DNA of 64,000 nt from Persicaria tinctoria (GCA_037127255.1 JBANSL010000009.1:16752475-16816474), one strand, 5' to 3'. Numbered from the stretch's first letter, positions 11,578-21,790 are shown. Notes: a model not told the origin generated them from the sequence alone. Translations and numbers: made by a program.

Positions 11578-11594
11578 TGGCGCCGTTGCCGGGG
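11578..11594 (+). promoter_or_regulatory. A1 primer-binding site (tRNA-Asp)
   Basis: TGGCGCCGTTGCCGGGG, four bases after the LTR end. It is complementary to the 3' end of plant tRNA-Asp, the primer usual for Athila and Tat elements. Confidence 0.9.
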
Positions 11595-11651
11595 AATTTT
11601 TATTAAATTCTTGTGTGTTTTTAGTGTTGATCTTGGTGTGGACCGTCTTAT

Positions 11652-14372
11652 ATGGTCCATACCCGTGCTACTAATTCATCTTTGTTACCATTTGATACAG
11701 AGATTGAAAGGACCCTTGCCGCTCTGAGGCGAGAAGTTCGTGATCGCTTTCGCGAACTCCCTTTTGATCAACAAGAACCGACAACAGAGATGGCTGACGA
11801 TGCGAACCGCACTCTTAAGGAGCTTTCTGCTCCTGATGTGGCACAGCAACCCCTGGCAATCCAATTTCCTGCGCTAGCAGAAGGGGTTAAATTTGAGCTT
11901 AAGTCTGGGGTAATTCATCTTTTACCCAAGTTTCATGGGTTGAGTGGGGAGGACCCCCACAAGCATCTGGCTGAATTCCATAGGGTGGTAGTTGGGATGA
12001 AACCTGAGGACGTCACTGCAGAGCAAATCAAATTGAGAGCTTTTCCCTTCTCTCTAAAGGATGACGCCAATGAATGGTTCTTCTATTTACCGCCGGGATC
12101 TATTACCACTTGGGCTGAGATGAAAAGAGTCTTCATAGAGATGTACTTCCCTGCAACAAAGCTAAATGCTTTGAAAAGGTCTATCAGCAGCATTGAGCAG
12201 TACGCTACAGAGTCTATACATGAGTACTTTGAACGCTTCAAGAAACTCTGCGCCAGCTGCCCAAGCCATGGGTACTCTCAAAAGGATCTGGTCCTCTTTT
12301 TATTTAATGGTTTGACTGATATGGAGCGCAAGACGGTGAATTCTGCTTGTGGAGGAAATATGCTTAATAAGACGCCTACCGCAGCTTGGGAGGTGTTTAG
12401 GGAGCTATCTGAGGGGTCCAGACAGTTCACCAAAAGCCCTCGGGCTAGGGGTGTACTCGCTGTTGATGCGCCTGTGGCTGCACTTCAGACGGATATGGCA
12501 GAGGTAAAGGAGATAATGAAACAATTGGTCCTTGATAGAAATCCTCAACAATTGAAGGCATGTGGTCTTTGCAACCAATTCACCCATCCTATGGACATGT
12601 GCCCGCTCATACAAGACTCTAATGTTGAATTGAATGCCATTGGGAACTTCGCTCAACAAAGGCCTATGCAAGGAAACTATGGAAATCCTGGGTATTTCAA
12701 TAACAACAATTACAATAGGGGCTATCAGCAAGGCTATGGGAACTATCAAGCCTCTTTCAATCAGCAAGGGGGGCAACAGGAAAGACCTCAACAACAATAT
12801 GAACCTCGACAGGGAGGTCAGCAGCAATCAAATGGGGATAATGAGGATCCACTGCAGAAACTGTCACGATTAGTCATGAGGAATGATAAACAACAGTCAG
12901 AGCGGATGGCGAATCTAGAGAAGCAGCAATCCGATCGGATGACAAATCTTGAGAATCAAATGAGTCAGCTCATTCAAATCTTAAGTGCTAAGGAGGCAAA
13001 CAGTTCAGGAAAGCTTCCGTCGCAAACCATTGAGAATCCTAAGGAGAATGTCAGTGCTATAACGCTTAGGCGTGGCAAGGAACTGGTTGTCACAAATAAA
13101 AACGACGATGAGGAGATAATGGATGAGGAATTAGAAATTATTGAAGACGAAAACGGCGCAACAGTGGTGCGGCGCCCGCGGCAACCCTTGCGGCGCCCGC
13201 CGCTGTCACCTGCGGTGCCCGCCGCGAGAGAGCCGATTCCAGCTGCGCCCGCCGCAGGAGAAACCTGGCAAGCTGCGGCGCCCGCCGCTCCTGTTGCCGC
13301 GCCCGCCGCTGCCTCACCCGCCGCCGATTCGTCTTCTGGTACATTTTCTCCCTCACCTCTTTCCTCTTCTCTCCCTTCTTCTTCTTCTTCTTCTTCTTCT
13401 CCTCCTTCTTCTCCCTTACCTATGGAGACTCCAAAGCCCGTTCCGCCCTTCCCGAAAGCTTTGAAGGATACAAGGAGGTATGAGAACGACAAGGAAATCT
13501 TCGAGACATTCGGTAAGTGTCAGGTAAACATTCCTTTACTCAGATTAATTAAGAGCATCCCTAGATATGCTAAATTTTTGAAGGAATTGTGCACCATCAA
13601 GAAGAAGCAGAGATTGAAAAAGAAGGAAAAGGTAAGCTTGAATGAAAATGTTTCTGCCATGTTGCAAAGGAAATTGCCTGAAAAATGTGGAGATCCAGGT
13701 ATGTTTACAATTCCATGTGCAATTGGGAATACTAGATTCAAACAAGCCATGTTAGATCTAGGAGCCTCAATTAATGTTATTTCATATAATATGTACATGT
13801 CTTTGGGTTTGGGTCCTCTGACTGAGACAGGGGTTACAGTGCAACTTGCTGATCGATCACAAATCAGGCCAAGAGGCGTTGTTGAAGATGTTTTAGTTAT
13901 GGTGGATGATTTGTTCTTCCCTGTTGATTTCTTTTTTTTAGATATGGAGCAGGGAACCCCTGAAACACCCATTATACTAGGAAGGCCATTCTTGAAAACG
14001 GCGAAAACGAAAATTGATTGTTGTGAGGGTCTATTGACTATGGAGTTTGATGGAAGAAAGATAGAGTTCTCTCTCTTTAATCATGTTAAGCTTTCTCCTG
14101 AAAATTCTTTAGATATGCCTATTGCTAACAATACTGAGCACAACAATATTTTTCGTGATTTGTTAGGAACACCTAAGGAACATAGTTTAGGCAAATTTGA
14201 ACCTCCTAACAAATTGAAACCGTTTGTGATTCCAGGACAACCCCCAGGCATAGCTCATGGAGAGGAGCTAAGGGTAATGGTTGAATGTTGGAACAAAAAG
14301 CTACACCGTTCAAGGGTGGCCGCATTGGTCAATGAGATAACCGGTGTTGGTGACCCTGGTGGAGGAACATAG
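11652..14372 (+). CDS. A1 Gag-protease polyprotein, 906 aa, open frame
   Basis: Structural protein and aspartic protease of an Athila-like retrotransposon. The Gag core covers about residues 85-270 (FHGLSGEDPHKHLAEF, NEWFFYLPPGSITTW, KTPTAAWEVFRELSEG). A CCHC zinc knuckle, CGLCNQFTHPMDMC, sits near residue 303, followed by a Gln/Asn-rich RNA-binding stretch. Residues about 500-560 are an Ala/Pro/Arg segment encoded by the GCGGC array, followed by a serine tract. The protease lies at about 700-790 with MLDLGASINVIS (active Asp; DLGAS in place of DTGAS) and IILGRPFL. The ATG at 11652 gives MVHTRA, 58 bp after the primer site, and is the first long-frame start. There are no internal stops. No polymerase follows, so it needs another element's enzymes. 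Confidence 0.9.
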   Translation: MVHTRATNSSLLPFDTEIERTLAALRREVRDRFRELPFDQQEPTTEMADDANRTLKELSAPDVAQQPLAIQFPALAEGVKFELKSGVIHLLPKFHGLSGEDPHKHLAEFHRVVVGMKPEDVTAEQIKLRAFPFSLKDDANEWFFYLPPGSITTWAEMKRVFIEMYFPATKLNALKRSISSIEQYATESIHEYFERFKKLCASCPSHGYSQKDLVLFLFNGLTDMERKTVNSACGGNMLNKTPTAAWEVFRELSEGSRQFTKSPRARGVLAVDAPVAALQTDMAEVKEIMKQLVLDRNPQQLKACGLCNQFTHPMDMCPLIQDSNVELNAIGNFAQQRPMQGNYGNPGYFNNNNYNRGYQQGYGNYQASFNQQGGQQERPQQQYEPRQGGQQQSNGDNEDPLQKLSRLVMRNDKQQSERMANLEKQQSDRMTNLENQMSQLIQILSAKEANSSGKLPSQTIENPKENVSAITLRRGKELVVTNKNDDEEIMDEELEIIEDENGATVVRRPRQPLRRPPLSPAVPAAREPIPAAPAAGETWQAAAPAAPVAAPAAASPAADSSSGTFSPSPLSSSLPSSSSSSSSPPSSPLPMETPKPVPPFPKALKDTRRYENDKEIFETFGKCQVNIPLLRLIKSIPRYAKFLKELCTIKKKQRLKKKEKVSLNENVSAMLQRKLPEKCGDPGMFTIPCAIGNTRFKQAMLDLGASINVISYNMYMSLGLGPLTETGVTVQLADRSQIRPRGVVEDVLVMVDDLFFPVDFFFLDMEQGTPETPIILGRPFLKTAKTKIDCCEGLLTMEFDGRKIEFSLFNHVKLSPENSLDMPIANNTEHNNIFRDLLGTPKEHSLGKFEPPNKLKPFVIPGQPPGIAHGEELRVMVECWNKKLHRSRVAALVNEITGVGDPGGGT
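13164..13330 (+). repeat. GCGGCGCCCGCCGC array inside A1 gag
   Basis: Repeats of GCGGCGCCCGCCGC-like units read in the Ala/Pro/Arg frame between nucleocapsid and protease. A following (TTC/CTT)n tract at about 13374-13400 encodes polyserine. The array keeps the frame open, although it resembles the non-coding arrays of the LTRs. Confidence 0.8.
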
Positions 14373-14517
14373 GCCAATTAAGGGCCATCACGTCGAGCCA
14401 ACGACTTCAAACAAAGGCGCTTCTCAGGAGGCAACCCGAGGTAAGTTTTTCTTTTATTTTTCCTTTTTCTTTTCCTTCACCCTGATTGTATGTGATTTAC
14501 TTTTGTTGTCTTTAATG

Positions 14518-14554
14518 TTTCATTGAGGACAATGAAAATTTCAAGTGTGGGGGA
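14518..14554 (+). promoter_or_regulatory. AGGA hairpin plus purine tract after gag (A1)
   Basis: TTTCATTG-AGGA-CAATGAAA (14518-14537) forms a perfect 8-bp stem with an AGGA loop. AAGTGTGGGGGA follows at 14543-14554. It lies about 150 bp after the stop codon. The same module with another stem occurs at 15950-15985. It could be a second polypurine tract or an RNA signal. Confidence 0.6.
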
Positions 14555-14713
14555 GAGGAAATCTATTTGTATAGTGCATATAGGTAGATCATATTTAATT
14601 TTCTGCACCATGTTTAAGTTTATTTAAGTTATTGGTTAGTTTAATTGTTGTTTAGTTTTATTTATTTTAATTTTCGTCAATAAAAAAAAAAAATGAATAA
14701 ACCCGAGTACAGC

Positions 14714-14822
14714 GAGCGCTGCGGTGCCCGCCGCCAGGGGGCTGTTTCAAGCGGCACCCGCCGCAAGTAAACCCAAGAGAGTTGCGGCGGCCGCCGCACC
14801 CTCTGCGGCGCCCGCCGCAACG
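14714..14822 (+). repeat. GC-rich array in A1 3' untranslated region
   Basis: Again contains GCGGTGCCCGCCGC, GCGGCGGCCGCCGC and GCGGCGCCCGCCGC. It is followed by a poly(A)/(TA) tract at 14846-14890. Confidence 0.75.
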
Positions 14823-14840
14823 GTACCCCCATCTCGGATT

Positions 14841-14885
<45 letters not shown>

Positions 14886-15344
14886 GTATATTAAATTTCG
14901 AAAATTATTAGAAATAGAGCATGCATTGCATATATGTGTTATTCAAATACCCATCTTGCTTAGTTTGTCCTCTATTTTAAATTTCAAGCATGAATCATAC
15001 AAATCCCATGGAGTTCTGGATGTTTTGATTATTATTTCTATTTGATTTTTGTGGAACATGAGCTAGCAAATATAATTGAGCATGTATGATTGAGCTAAAG
15101 TGTGATTGAAGTCCTAAAAACATGACCCTGTGAGGATGTTTGGCCTTATTTGAATTATTTTGCTCAATTGTGTGAATTACTCGCCTAGTGTTGCTACCTC
15201 TTGGCATTGACTGCAGTATCTATTTTTGAAGACCAATGCACATGTTTGTTGCTTGCGGGGTGTATGTTTATATTTGGAGTCTTTTTATTCAATTTTGTGC
15301 ATATTTAGTGAATAAGGTGGCAATGGTTGATGCACTGAGTAACC

Positions 15345-15556
15345 AGGTCTACGCATGACACCCATGGGTATGATTCGCGCAAAAAGGTGTTGAAAGCTAT
15401 CCACTAGGAAAGGAAGCTTGAGCATTGAGTAACCAGGTTCATTCATGACACCCATGTTTGCAACTTGCGTCAAAAGGTGTTCAAGTGGACTTCATATTCA
15501 TAGTTGAGGTGTTGATAGACCGGGGCCATTCATGACACCCATGTTTGCGCTTCGCG
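15345..15556 (+). repeat. Three spaced copies of CATGACACCCAT motif (A1)
   Basis: Units at 15345-15380, 15435-15470 and 15521-15556 share CATGACACCCATGTTTGC followed by a TCGCG-like end, with about 50 bp of less conserved spacer between them. A single copy occurs at the same relative place (between the two RGGA hairpins) in T1, T2 and T3. The role is unknown. Confidence 0.7.
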
Positions 15557-15949
15557 TAAGGAAAGCACCAAGACAAGAAAAAGAAAAAAAGAGAGAAAAG
15601 AAAACCAAAGAAAAGAAAAAAAAAAATGTTGCATTGTAATTTTTTTTATTTTATCCCGCAAGTAATGACATTTTGGTAGATAATTGGTGATATGGTGTTC
15701 AATGTCTATGAGCTTAGTGCTTTATTGGTTTGAGTTGAGAGTTGTACCTAAAAGCCTAAACACATGAGTGAAACACATACTTCTGGTGAGGTTGGATGAT
15801 GTCTACTTCTAAGCTTTGATCACCTGAATACATGCTATGACGTTTGTTTGCTTGGTTTATGTTGTCACCTGCTATGATGTTGCTTTTTGGTAATGTTGAA
15901 ACTTGAAGGGATTTCCTGTGGGATACATTGATTCATGTTCATTCTATCA

Positions 15950-15987
15950 TTGCTTGAGGACAAGCAAAGGTTAAGTGTGGGGGAATT
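15950..15987 (+). promoter_or_regulatory. AGGA hairpin and polypurine tract of A1
   Basis: TTGCTTG-AGGA-CAAGCAA (15950-15967), then AAGTGTGGGGGAA (15973-15985), directly before the 3' LTR at 15988. The purine run is the expected primer for plus-strand DNA synthesis. Confidence 0.8.
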
Positions 15988-17265
15988 TGATAATGCATAT
16001 TTTAGATAGGCATTATAGATACATTTAGTTTAGTTTGGTTGCATTTCTTGCTTGCTTTATCGTTAAATTGCATCTTGTGTTTATTTTAGAAAAGTTCGGA
16101 TTCTGCGCAAATTTGTGTTTATCTCGCAGATTGAATCGGAACACATATGGGAGATGCGATATATCGAAGAGGAACACAAGATACATGGGAAGGAACAAGG
16201 AAGAAAGAAGCAAGACAGGACGAGAGAAGCCCGCAACGGAAGCCAAGACCACGGCAAAACTGAGAGCCGCGGGCGCCGCAGCTATTGCCGCGGCCGCAGC
16301 AGTGCCCGCCGCAGCGGGAAGGAAAAGAAGCATTTGCGGCGGGCTCCGCAACACTTGCGGCGGCCGCCGCACGTACGGACATCGCGTATGCGCCGTTTTA
16401 GTAACCCTAGTTTTTATCCATGTTTATTTTGAGGCCGAATTGGATCTTTTTATTAGGCCTTTTATGTTATTTTTCAGGACCATTCATTCTATTCATTCAA
16501 CCATTAGACTTTTTAGAGATTCTGAGCTATGTCTTCCATGAGGAACTAAACTCATCTATTCTGCCTGCAATTTGAAGCTTTATTCGGATTGATTGTGATT
16601 TTCTAATTCTCGCTCCTAGTTTCCTATTTGTGAATGCTTCGACTTCTTTGTGCTTAATTAATTATTGATTTGTTCTATCTTGTCTGGCCAACTCGTTAGA
16701 TCAATTCAATCGCTAAGGTTTTGTAGATTCCTGGTTGTGAACCTTAACCTAAGTGGCAAACTTATTCCTTTAGGGCTGGTTGAACTAATTGAATAAGTAG
16801 GAAGTTGAATGTGTTGTTAAATCCTTTTTTAGGGACTGCAAATACGTTGGCTAATCTCTGAACTTAAAGCTATCAATTGGGTTAAATCCTTCTTTAGGGA
16901 CTGTTCGATTGATAAGGGTTGCTAGGACTGGTTGGACTAGTAACTATATTAGGTCGGGACAAGGGCATTCATAGGAAACATAATAGGACGAGAAGAAGTT
17001 ACAAGGATCGCTTCAATCCAATAAAGTGGAAAATTGTAGGTGGAATTGCTTCTCTAAATTGTTTAAACCAAAATCACTTATTCTGCTTTCGTTAATTTGC
17101 TTTAAAAACTTTCACACAAAAAACCCCCAATCTGGTTACTTAATCAACGTTAAAATCACATTTGAGTTATAAATTTCCCTGTGGGATCGACCTCTTACTT
17201 ATTACTATACTAGTTATAGGTTTGAGTTTCTTTGGCGGAATCAACGACAGGTTTTCCCTCCGTCA
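15988..17265 (+). repeat. A1 3' LTR
   Basis: 1,278 bp, TGATAATGC...CCGTCA. It keeps the block that the 5' LTR has lost (about 16680-16730) and is followed by CGGGG, the target duplication. Confidence 0.9.
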
Positions 17266-17607
17266 CGGGGAGTCGGGTGGAGCTCGAGAGCTCCAGCGAG
17301 CTTGAATGGGCGATGAGCGAGCGTCGACGGCCGAGAGCGCAAGCGAAGCGAGGCAGAGAAGCGAGGTGAGCACGGAAGAGAGGCGAGCAACAGCGAGAGC
17401 GAGCACAGGAGGCTGAGGTGAGGTGGAGATGGGCGCCGAACAACATCGGAGAAGGAGGCTGGGAGGTGGAGCTTGACGCCTGCGGGAGTCCTCGGATGAA
17501 CAGTAGCGGGAACCTTTGTTTGAAATGAAGAAGAAAAAATCTTGTGGGTCCCTCCTCTTTATTAGATTATTTAATTTTTTTGATATTGAACCGGGTTTGG
17601 GGTTCGC

Positions 17608-17697
17608 AGGTTCGGTTTGGTTCGTTTCGGTTGGATTTAAATGGGTTTGGTTCGGTTCGGTTGGATTTAAATGGGTTTGGTTCGGTTCGGTTTATCC
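17608..17697 (+). repeat. Short tandem repeat in G1 LTR
   Basis: Units of about 33 bp built from GGTTTGGTTCGGTTCGG and TTGGATTTAAATG, repeated nearly three times. Confidence 0.8.
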
Positions 17698-19419
17698 ATT
17701 TATTTAATAAACTATTTAATGGTATTTTGAAATATTATATAATATTATTTGAGGATTAAAATAGAAAATATGATTTTTGTAGTTATATAAAAGAAATTGG
17801 AAAAGAACTTTAAATATCGGAAAGTGAATTAAAATAATAAATTAAAAAAGGAATTTATCGAGTATTTTCAAGGGTCGGAATTCCTAACTGTTTAATTTGG
17901 ATTTGAAACGGTTTTGAAACTAACTTGGGAATAAGGCTTATTCGATGACTAACTAGCATGATAATATGATCGTTTGACTAGCAGCATGATATTTGTGACT
18001 AATAACATGAGTTGTGGCGATTACTATAAGAGATTAAATGTTAGATATTATGATGTTGATGGTATATATCTGTGTGCCAAGTGTGAGTATGAAACGGTAA
18101 TATGTGAAATTGGCTAAGTATGGTATGGAGGTTATCGTGAACTGATAATGATGATGTTATGACCGAATTGAGAAAGATGCTAATTTATGAGATATGATGA
18201 GACGAGATGAGAACTGAAAATGAGATGATAATGTTAATAATGATGAGACAATCGAGTTATCATATTTATGTGTATCTTATATGTTCATATGTGACTTGTG
18301 TGCCTTGCGTAAATTAGACTGATTATGTTATTTATGGGATTACTAGGTGATCTTTGATCCGTTGGATTGCTTGTAATTGCTGATTATTGTTTGGATTCTG
18401 CACTTCTCTAGGTAAGCCCTCCGGGGCTTACTCAGTAACCAGTACCTTATGCCTGATGTGTCATATAGTATGTAGGTGTTGCAAATGCATAAAAGCATGT
18501 CATGTAGTATCATGATTAGGAATTGCACTTACGAATGAGCATTCTTATTCTGTATGTGTTTGAATACAGAATGACCGTTATCTATGAAGTAACTAGAGTC
18601 TTTGCTAGGGTCATAGGACGGCCGAGTCCCATCAGGCCCCGTCCTGAGTTAATCGAGTCATGGAACTTCCTTTACTTATATTATGAGCATGATTGCGAAA
18701 CTTGCATGCGGGCTTTATTTTTTCTTGTGGAGCGGGTTGGGTATGCGTGCCGCCCGATTATTATGGAATACATTCACCAGCTGGCCAATCTCCGCCCTAT
18801 CGGAAGGAGGTGGTGGTAGAAGAGGGATATACCACTTGGTATTCTTTGTTAAGGTCTTACTTAATATTCTGCACATATGAATTAGGAACATAATAGTGTG
18901 GTTAATATTTCAGTATTGCATGAAGGCATCCTTTATTCTAGGTATAGGCGTATTATATGTCCTCAGCGCGGTCAGAGGACCGGCGGGCGGACTCTTGGCC
19001 TGACTTGGTGGTATAGTTTCAGGTACCCGATCCACTACTTGATTCTACGTTGTTATGACGGGGTCCATTCATATGGAGGAGAGTGAGTGTTTGAACCCTG
19101 ACTTCTCCAGATTTATACTTTTGGGATTTCCTTCTACTTATACTCTGTTTTGACTCGGCACTGCCGCGTCACTGGTTGTATCCTTTTCAGAACTTATGTT
19201 CTTTGCATGATAAAATGTTTTCCGCTTTGTAGACTTAAGAGATGTACATGGGTTTTCCCCGGGGTCTCCAACGAACCTTCCGGATTTGGGTGCGAAATCC
19301 CACTTTAAACTACAAATCTTCGGTTTCAAACCTTCAATCTGTACTCGGGGCGCAAGATCCCAACGAGGGGTTTCATTCCTCGAAACGTAACTCGGGAATC
19401 ATAATCCCGGGCCGTTACA

Positions 19420-20026
19420 TATACAGTGCAACAATTGAGTCAATTTCTTTAACAACCTCTTAAGCCTCACTGGTATACGCTCATGTATTTACTCAGATAC
19501 CTCAAGGGAAGCTTCCACTTTGCTTTGTCATATCCCTCCACTTCATCCCTTATTGTCAAAGCTTTTAGTGATGCCGATTGGGGTAATTGTCTTGACACAA
19601 GGATATCACTATCTGGGTACTGTGTTTTTCTAGGTAACTCATTGGGTTCATGGAAAACTAAGAAACGGTCTCAAAATCTTCTATTGAATGTGAATACAGG
19701 AGCATCTCTGCCGCTACTAGTAAATTAGTGGGGCTACATGGCATTTTTTCTGATTTGGGGATTGCAGTGTCATTGCCTATTGATCTGTTTTGTGACAACA
19801 TTCAGCTCAACAACTAGCCATTAATTCGGTATTCCATGAGTGCACCAAACATGTTAGAATCGAATCTCATTTCATCCGAGAAATGGTACAACAAGGCTTC
19901 TTCAGCATTAAGTTTGTTCCTTCTACACTTCAAGTAGCTGATATTCTCACTAAGGCATTGGGAGCTAAGCAACATCAATTTCTCTGGTCCAAGCTGGGCC
20001 TTGTCCTTCATAGTCTTGGTCTAGCT
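19420..20026 (+). pseudogene. Copia C1 RNase H part
   Basis: Resumes C1 after G1 with QQLSQFLQQPLKPHW, YLLRYLKGS, AFSDADWG (RNase H catalytic DAD) and ends with CTKHVRIESHFIREM and VADILTKALG. Frameshifts and stops occur around 19680-19830. The C-terminal signatures are typical of the end of a Copia polyprotein. Confidence 0.85.
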
Positions 20027-20037
20027 TGAGGGGGATA

Positions 20038-20243
20038 TGTTAGTATATGATGTTAGTTATAGATGTAGCGGTATTTTCGTCTTTTCAATAGTGAAGTAAA
20101 CCTCCGTTTTTAGTAGTTCAAGTAGAAGGGAGATTATGTTTTGCAAGTTTTAACAAACCGAGATGAAACTCTCTCTTTCTTGATGGAGTTCCCCATGTTC
20201 TTCCATGGCTTTCTTCCATTGTTTTGATCTCAATTTCACATTT
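20038..20243 (+). repeat. C1 3' LTR (right end approximate)
   Basis: Begins TGTTAGTATATGATG after the purine run GAGGGGGATA. It contains CTCTCTTTCTTGATGG as in many small Copia LTRs. The right end was set near a CA after CTCAATTTCA and is uncertain because the partner LTR is not in the window. Confidence 0.55.
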
Positions 20244-20871
20244 GGAGATCTGATTTTCGTTTATTCAAATATATAAAGTCGTATCGTGTATGTTCGGCAC
20301 CCAATTATACATCATCATGTGTGATTTTTACGTCTTTATATTTGTTGAGAATATATAGGATTTCGGAGGTCGACCCCAACAGACGTGAAAATGAAATCCA
20401 TTGAATTAAAGGACGAGATGAAATCAAGAACTAGTTTTTTTTCCTTCCTGTTATGGTGTCGGGACTCACAATCACTACAGACAAGTATAAACATATTGGG
20501 GCTTTCAGTACGGGTGCACGATAGAAGAGGGAAAAACAAGACCTCGCTTGTGAGCTAAGCTAAGAATTGAAGAAACGTTGTTAATATTGCCGATGTGAGA
20601 ACCCAAAGGCTTGGAAGAAGACCACTGATCGAAACTAATTGAAGAGAAGATTATTGCACATGATGAGTGGAGACGGAACCAACATGTCATAGACAAATTA
20701 AACTTACAGTCAATTCGTAGATGCTTTAATTCGTGCGCTCATGAAAAATAGGGTTGCTAGCTATTAAGATGTCGGGCAGCTTGATTGTTACAACATAGAT
20801 GATAGAGGAATAGCCAACGGAATGGAAAAATAAGGTTATGAACAATATGTATAGGTTGATGTTCCTAGTTG
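20244..20871. other. No recognised feature
   Basis: Low-copy-looking AT-rich DNA. Small open frames on the minus strand have no family resemblance. Confidence 0.5.
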
Positions 20872-21229
20872 TAGGGGTGTTAAGTGAACACAAGTAGTTC
20901 GAATTCGACTCGTACTCGGCTCTCGCTTGTTCACATTAAAAAACGAGTCGAATATAAGTGGGTTCCCGCACTCGAGCTTTATTCGAGCTACTCGTATAAT
21001 TGGTTTTTTTTCCATATATAAATTACATTTTTGCCCTTATAAGCTAAAAAACGAACTAAAAAGCGAACTTGTAAAATACACCCATCATATAAGCTACAAA
21101 ATGAGCTCAAAACAAGTTTCCAGCAAAAAAACAGTCGGCCACGATAAATCGAGCTCGAGCTCAACTCGAACAAAAATGAGCAAAATGAGTTCGAGCTCAA
21201 ACTTCTCTGCAACTCGCGAGCCGGGTTTG
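20872..21229 (+). mobile_element. Possible hAT-like terminus with GAGCTCGA-rich DNA
   Basis: TAGGGGTG at 20872 resembles the end of many plant hAT elements, and the following DNA is rich in GAGCTCGAGCTC and ACTCGAACAAA, a composition common in such repeats. The other terminus (CACCCCTA) is not seen before the TRIM at 21230, so this is only a possible, incomplete element. Confidence 0.35.
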
Positions 21230-21790
21230 TGTTGAGAATATATGAGTTGTGGGGAATCCCACATTGATTAAAATGTAAATCCAAGCCTTGAATACAAACC
21301 GGTGGGCTACCCCACCTAACTCCAATTGGTTTTAGGATGGAACCCCACTCGACTTGTCTGCTCGACTTGTGTGCTCGGCTTGGTTGGCGCGTGTGCGCTT
21401 GACGTGCGTGCCCCCCCCCTCCCCCACGTCGGATGACCCACCGTGATTTAACATGGTATCAGAGCCGAGGTTCAGCTAGGGTGGGGTGTGGTTTGGATTT
21501 CTAGTCTAGTTGCCTGGCTGGACTTAAGGCTTATGTCGTCAAGCGCAACTGGCATATATTGCTTGGCCAGGCAGTTGCGCTGGGGAAGTGTTGAGAATAT
21601 ATGAGTTGTGATGAATCCCACATTGATTAAAATGTGAATCCAAGGCTTGCATAAAAGCCGGTGGGCTACCCCACCTAACACCAATTGATTTTAGGATAGA
21701 ACCCTACTCGGCTTGTGTACTCGGCTTGGTTGGCACGTGTGCGCTTTACGTGTGTGGCCCCCACGTCAGATGACCCACCGTGATTTAACC
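21230..21790 (+). mobile_element. TRIM (terminal-repeat retrotransposon in miniature)
   Basis: Two direct repeats of about 220 and 202 bp (21230-21453 and 21589-21790) start TGTTGAGAATATATGAG and end at TGATTTAAC(A). They share AATCCCACATTGATTAAAA and GGTGGGCTACCCCACCTAA. Between them are a primer-binding site and about 130 bp of non-coding DNA ending in the purine run CTGGGGAAG. Flanks share TTTG, consistent with a damaged 5-bp duplication. It codes for nothing and depends on other elements. Confidence 0.8.
21454..21465 (+). promoter_or_regulatory. TRIM primer-binding site (initiator tRNA-Met)
   Basis: TGGTATCAGAGC directly after the 5' terminal repeat, complementary to the 3' end of initiator tRNA-Met. 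Confidence 0.85.

Larger units (their letters stand above)
10329..17265 (+). mobile_element. A1: non-autonomous gag-protease LTR retrotransposon
   Basis: Complete 6,937-bp element. The 5' LTR is 10329-11573 and the 3' LTR 15988-17265, with perfect CGGGG target duplications (10324-10328 and 17266-17270). It has a tRNA-Asp primer-binding site, one long gag-protease frame, about 1.6 kb of 3' untranslated region and a polypurine tract. Reverse transcriptase, RNase H and integrase are absent. Gag and protease resemble the Athila lineage, and the structure fits the described TR-GAG class of non-autonomous elements. By eye the LTRs differ at about 17 positions plus one replaced block, so insertion was fairly recent. 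It lies inside solo LTR G1. Confidence 0.9.
9435..19419 (+). mobile_element. G1: gypsy solo LTR, split by A1
   Basis: Starts TGTAAAGGCTCGG and ends CCGGGCCGTTACA, inverted ends characteristic of chromovirus LTRs of the Tekay/Del kind (TGTAACGGCCCGG). It is flanked by TATAA (9430-9434) and TATAC (19420-19424), a 5-bp target duplication with one change. Removing A1 leaves about 3.04 kb without internal coding sequence, so it is read as a solo LTR left by LTR-LTR recombination. The clade assignment rests on the ends only. Open frames around 9628-10315 are proline- and serine-rich and match no family I know. Confidence 0.75.

Noticed and set aside
12974..13492. Long antisense open frame rich in Glu, Ala and Gly opposite A1 gag
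   Set aside because: It is the reverse of the serine and Ala/Pro tracts in the real gag frame, a composition effect of the GC array.
14522..14560. 3' LTR start right after gag in A1
   Set aside because: The purine tract at 14543 is not followed by TGATAATGC or any LTR-like sequence; the true LTR starts at 15988.
15300..15560. CRISPR-like array (three spaced repeats)
   Set aside because: Plant nuclear DNA inside a retrotransposon, imperfect repeats, related single copies in other elements.
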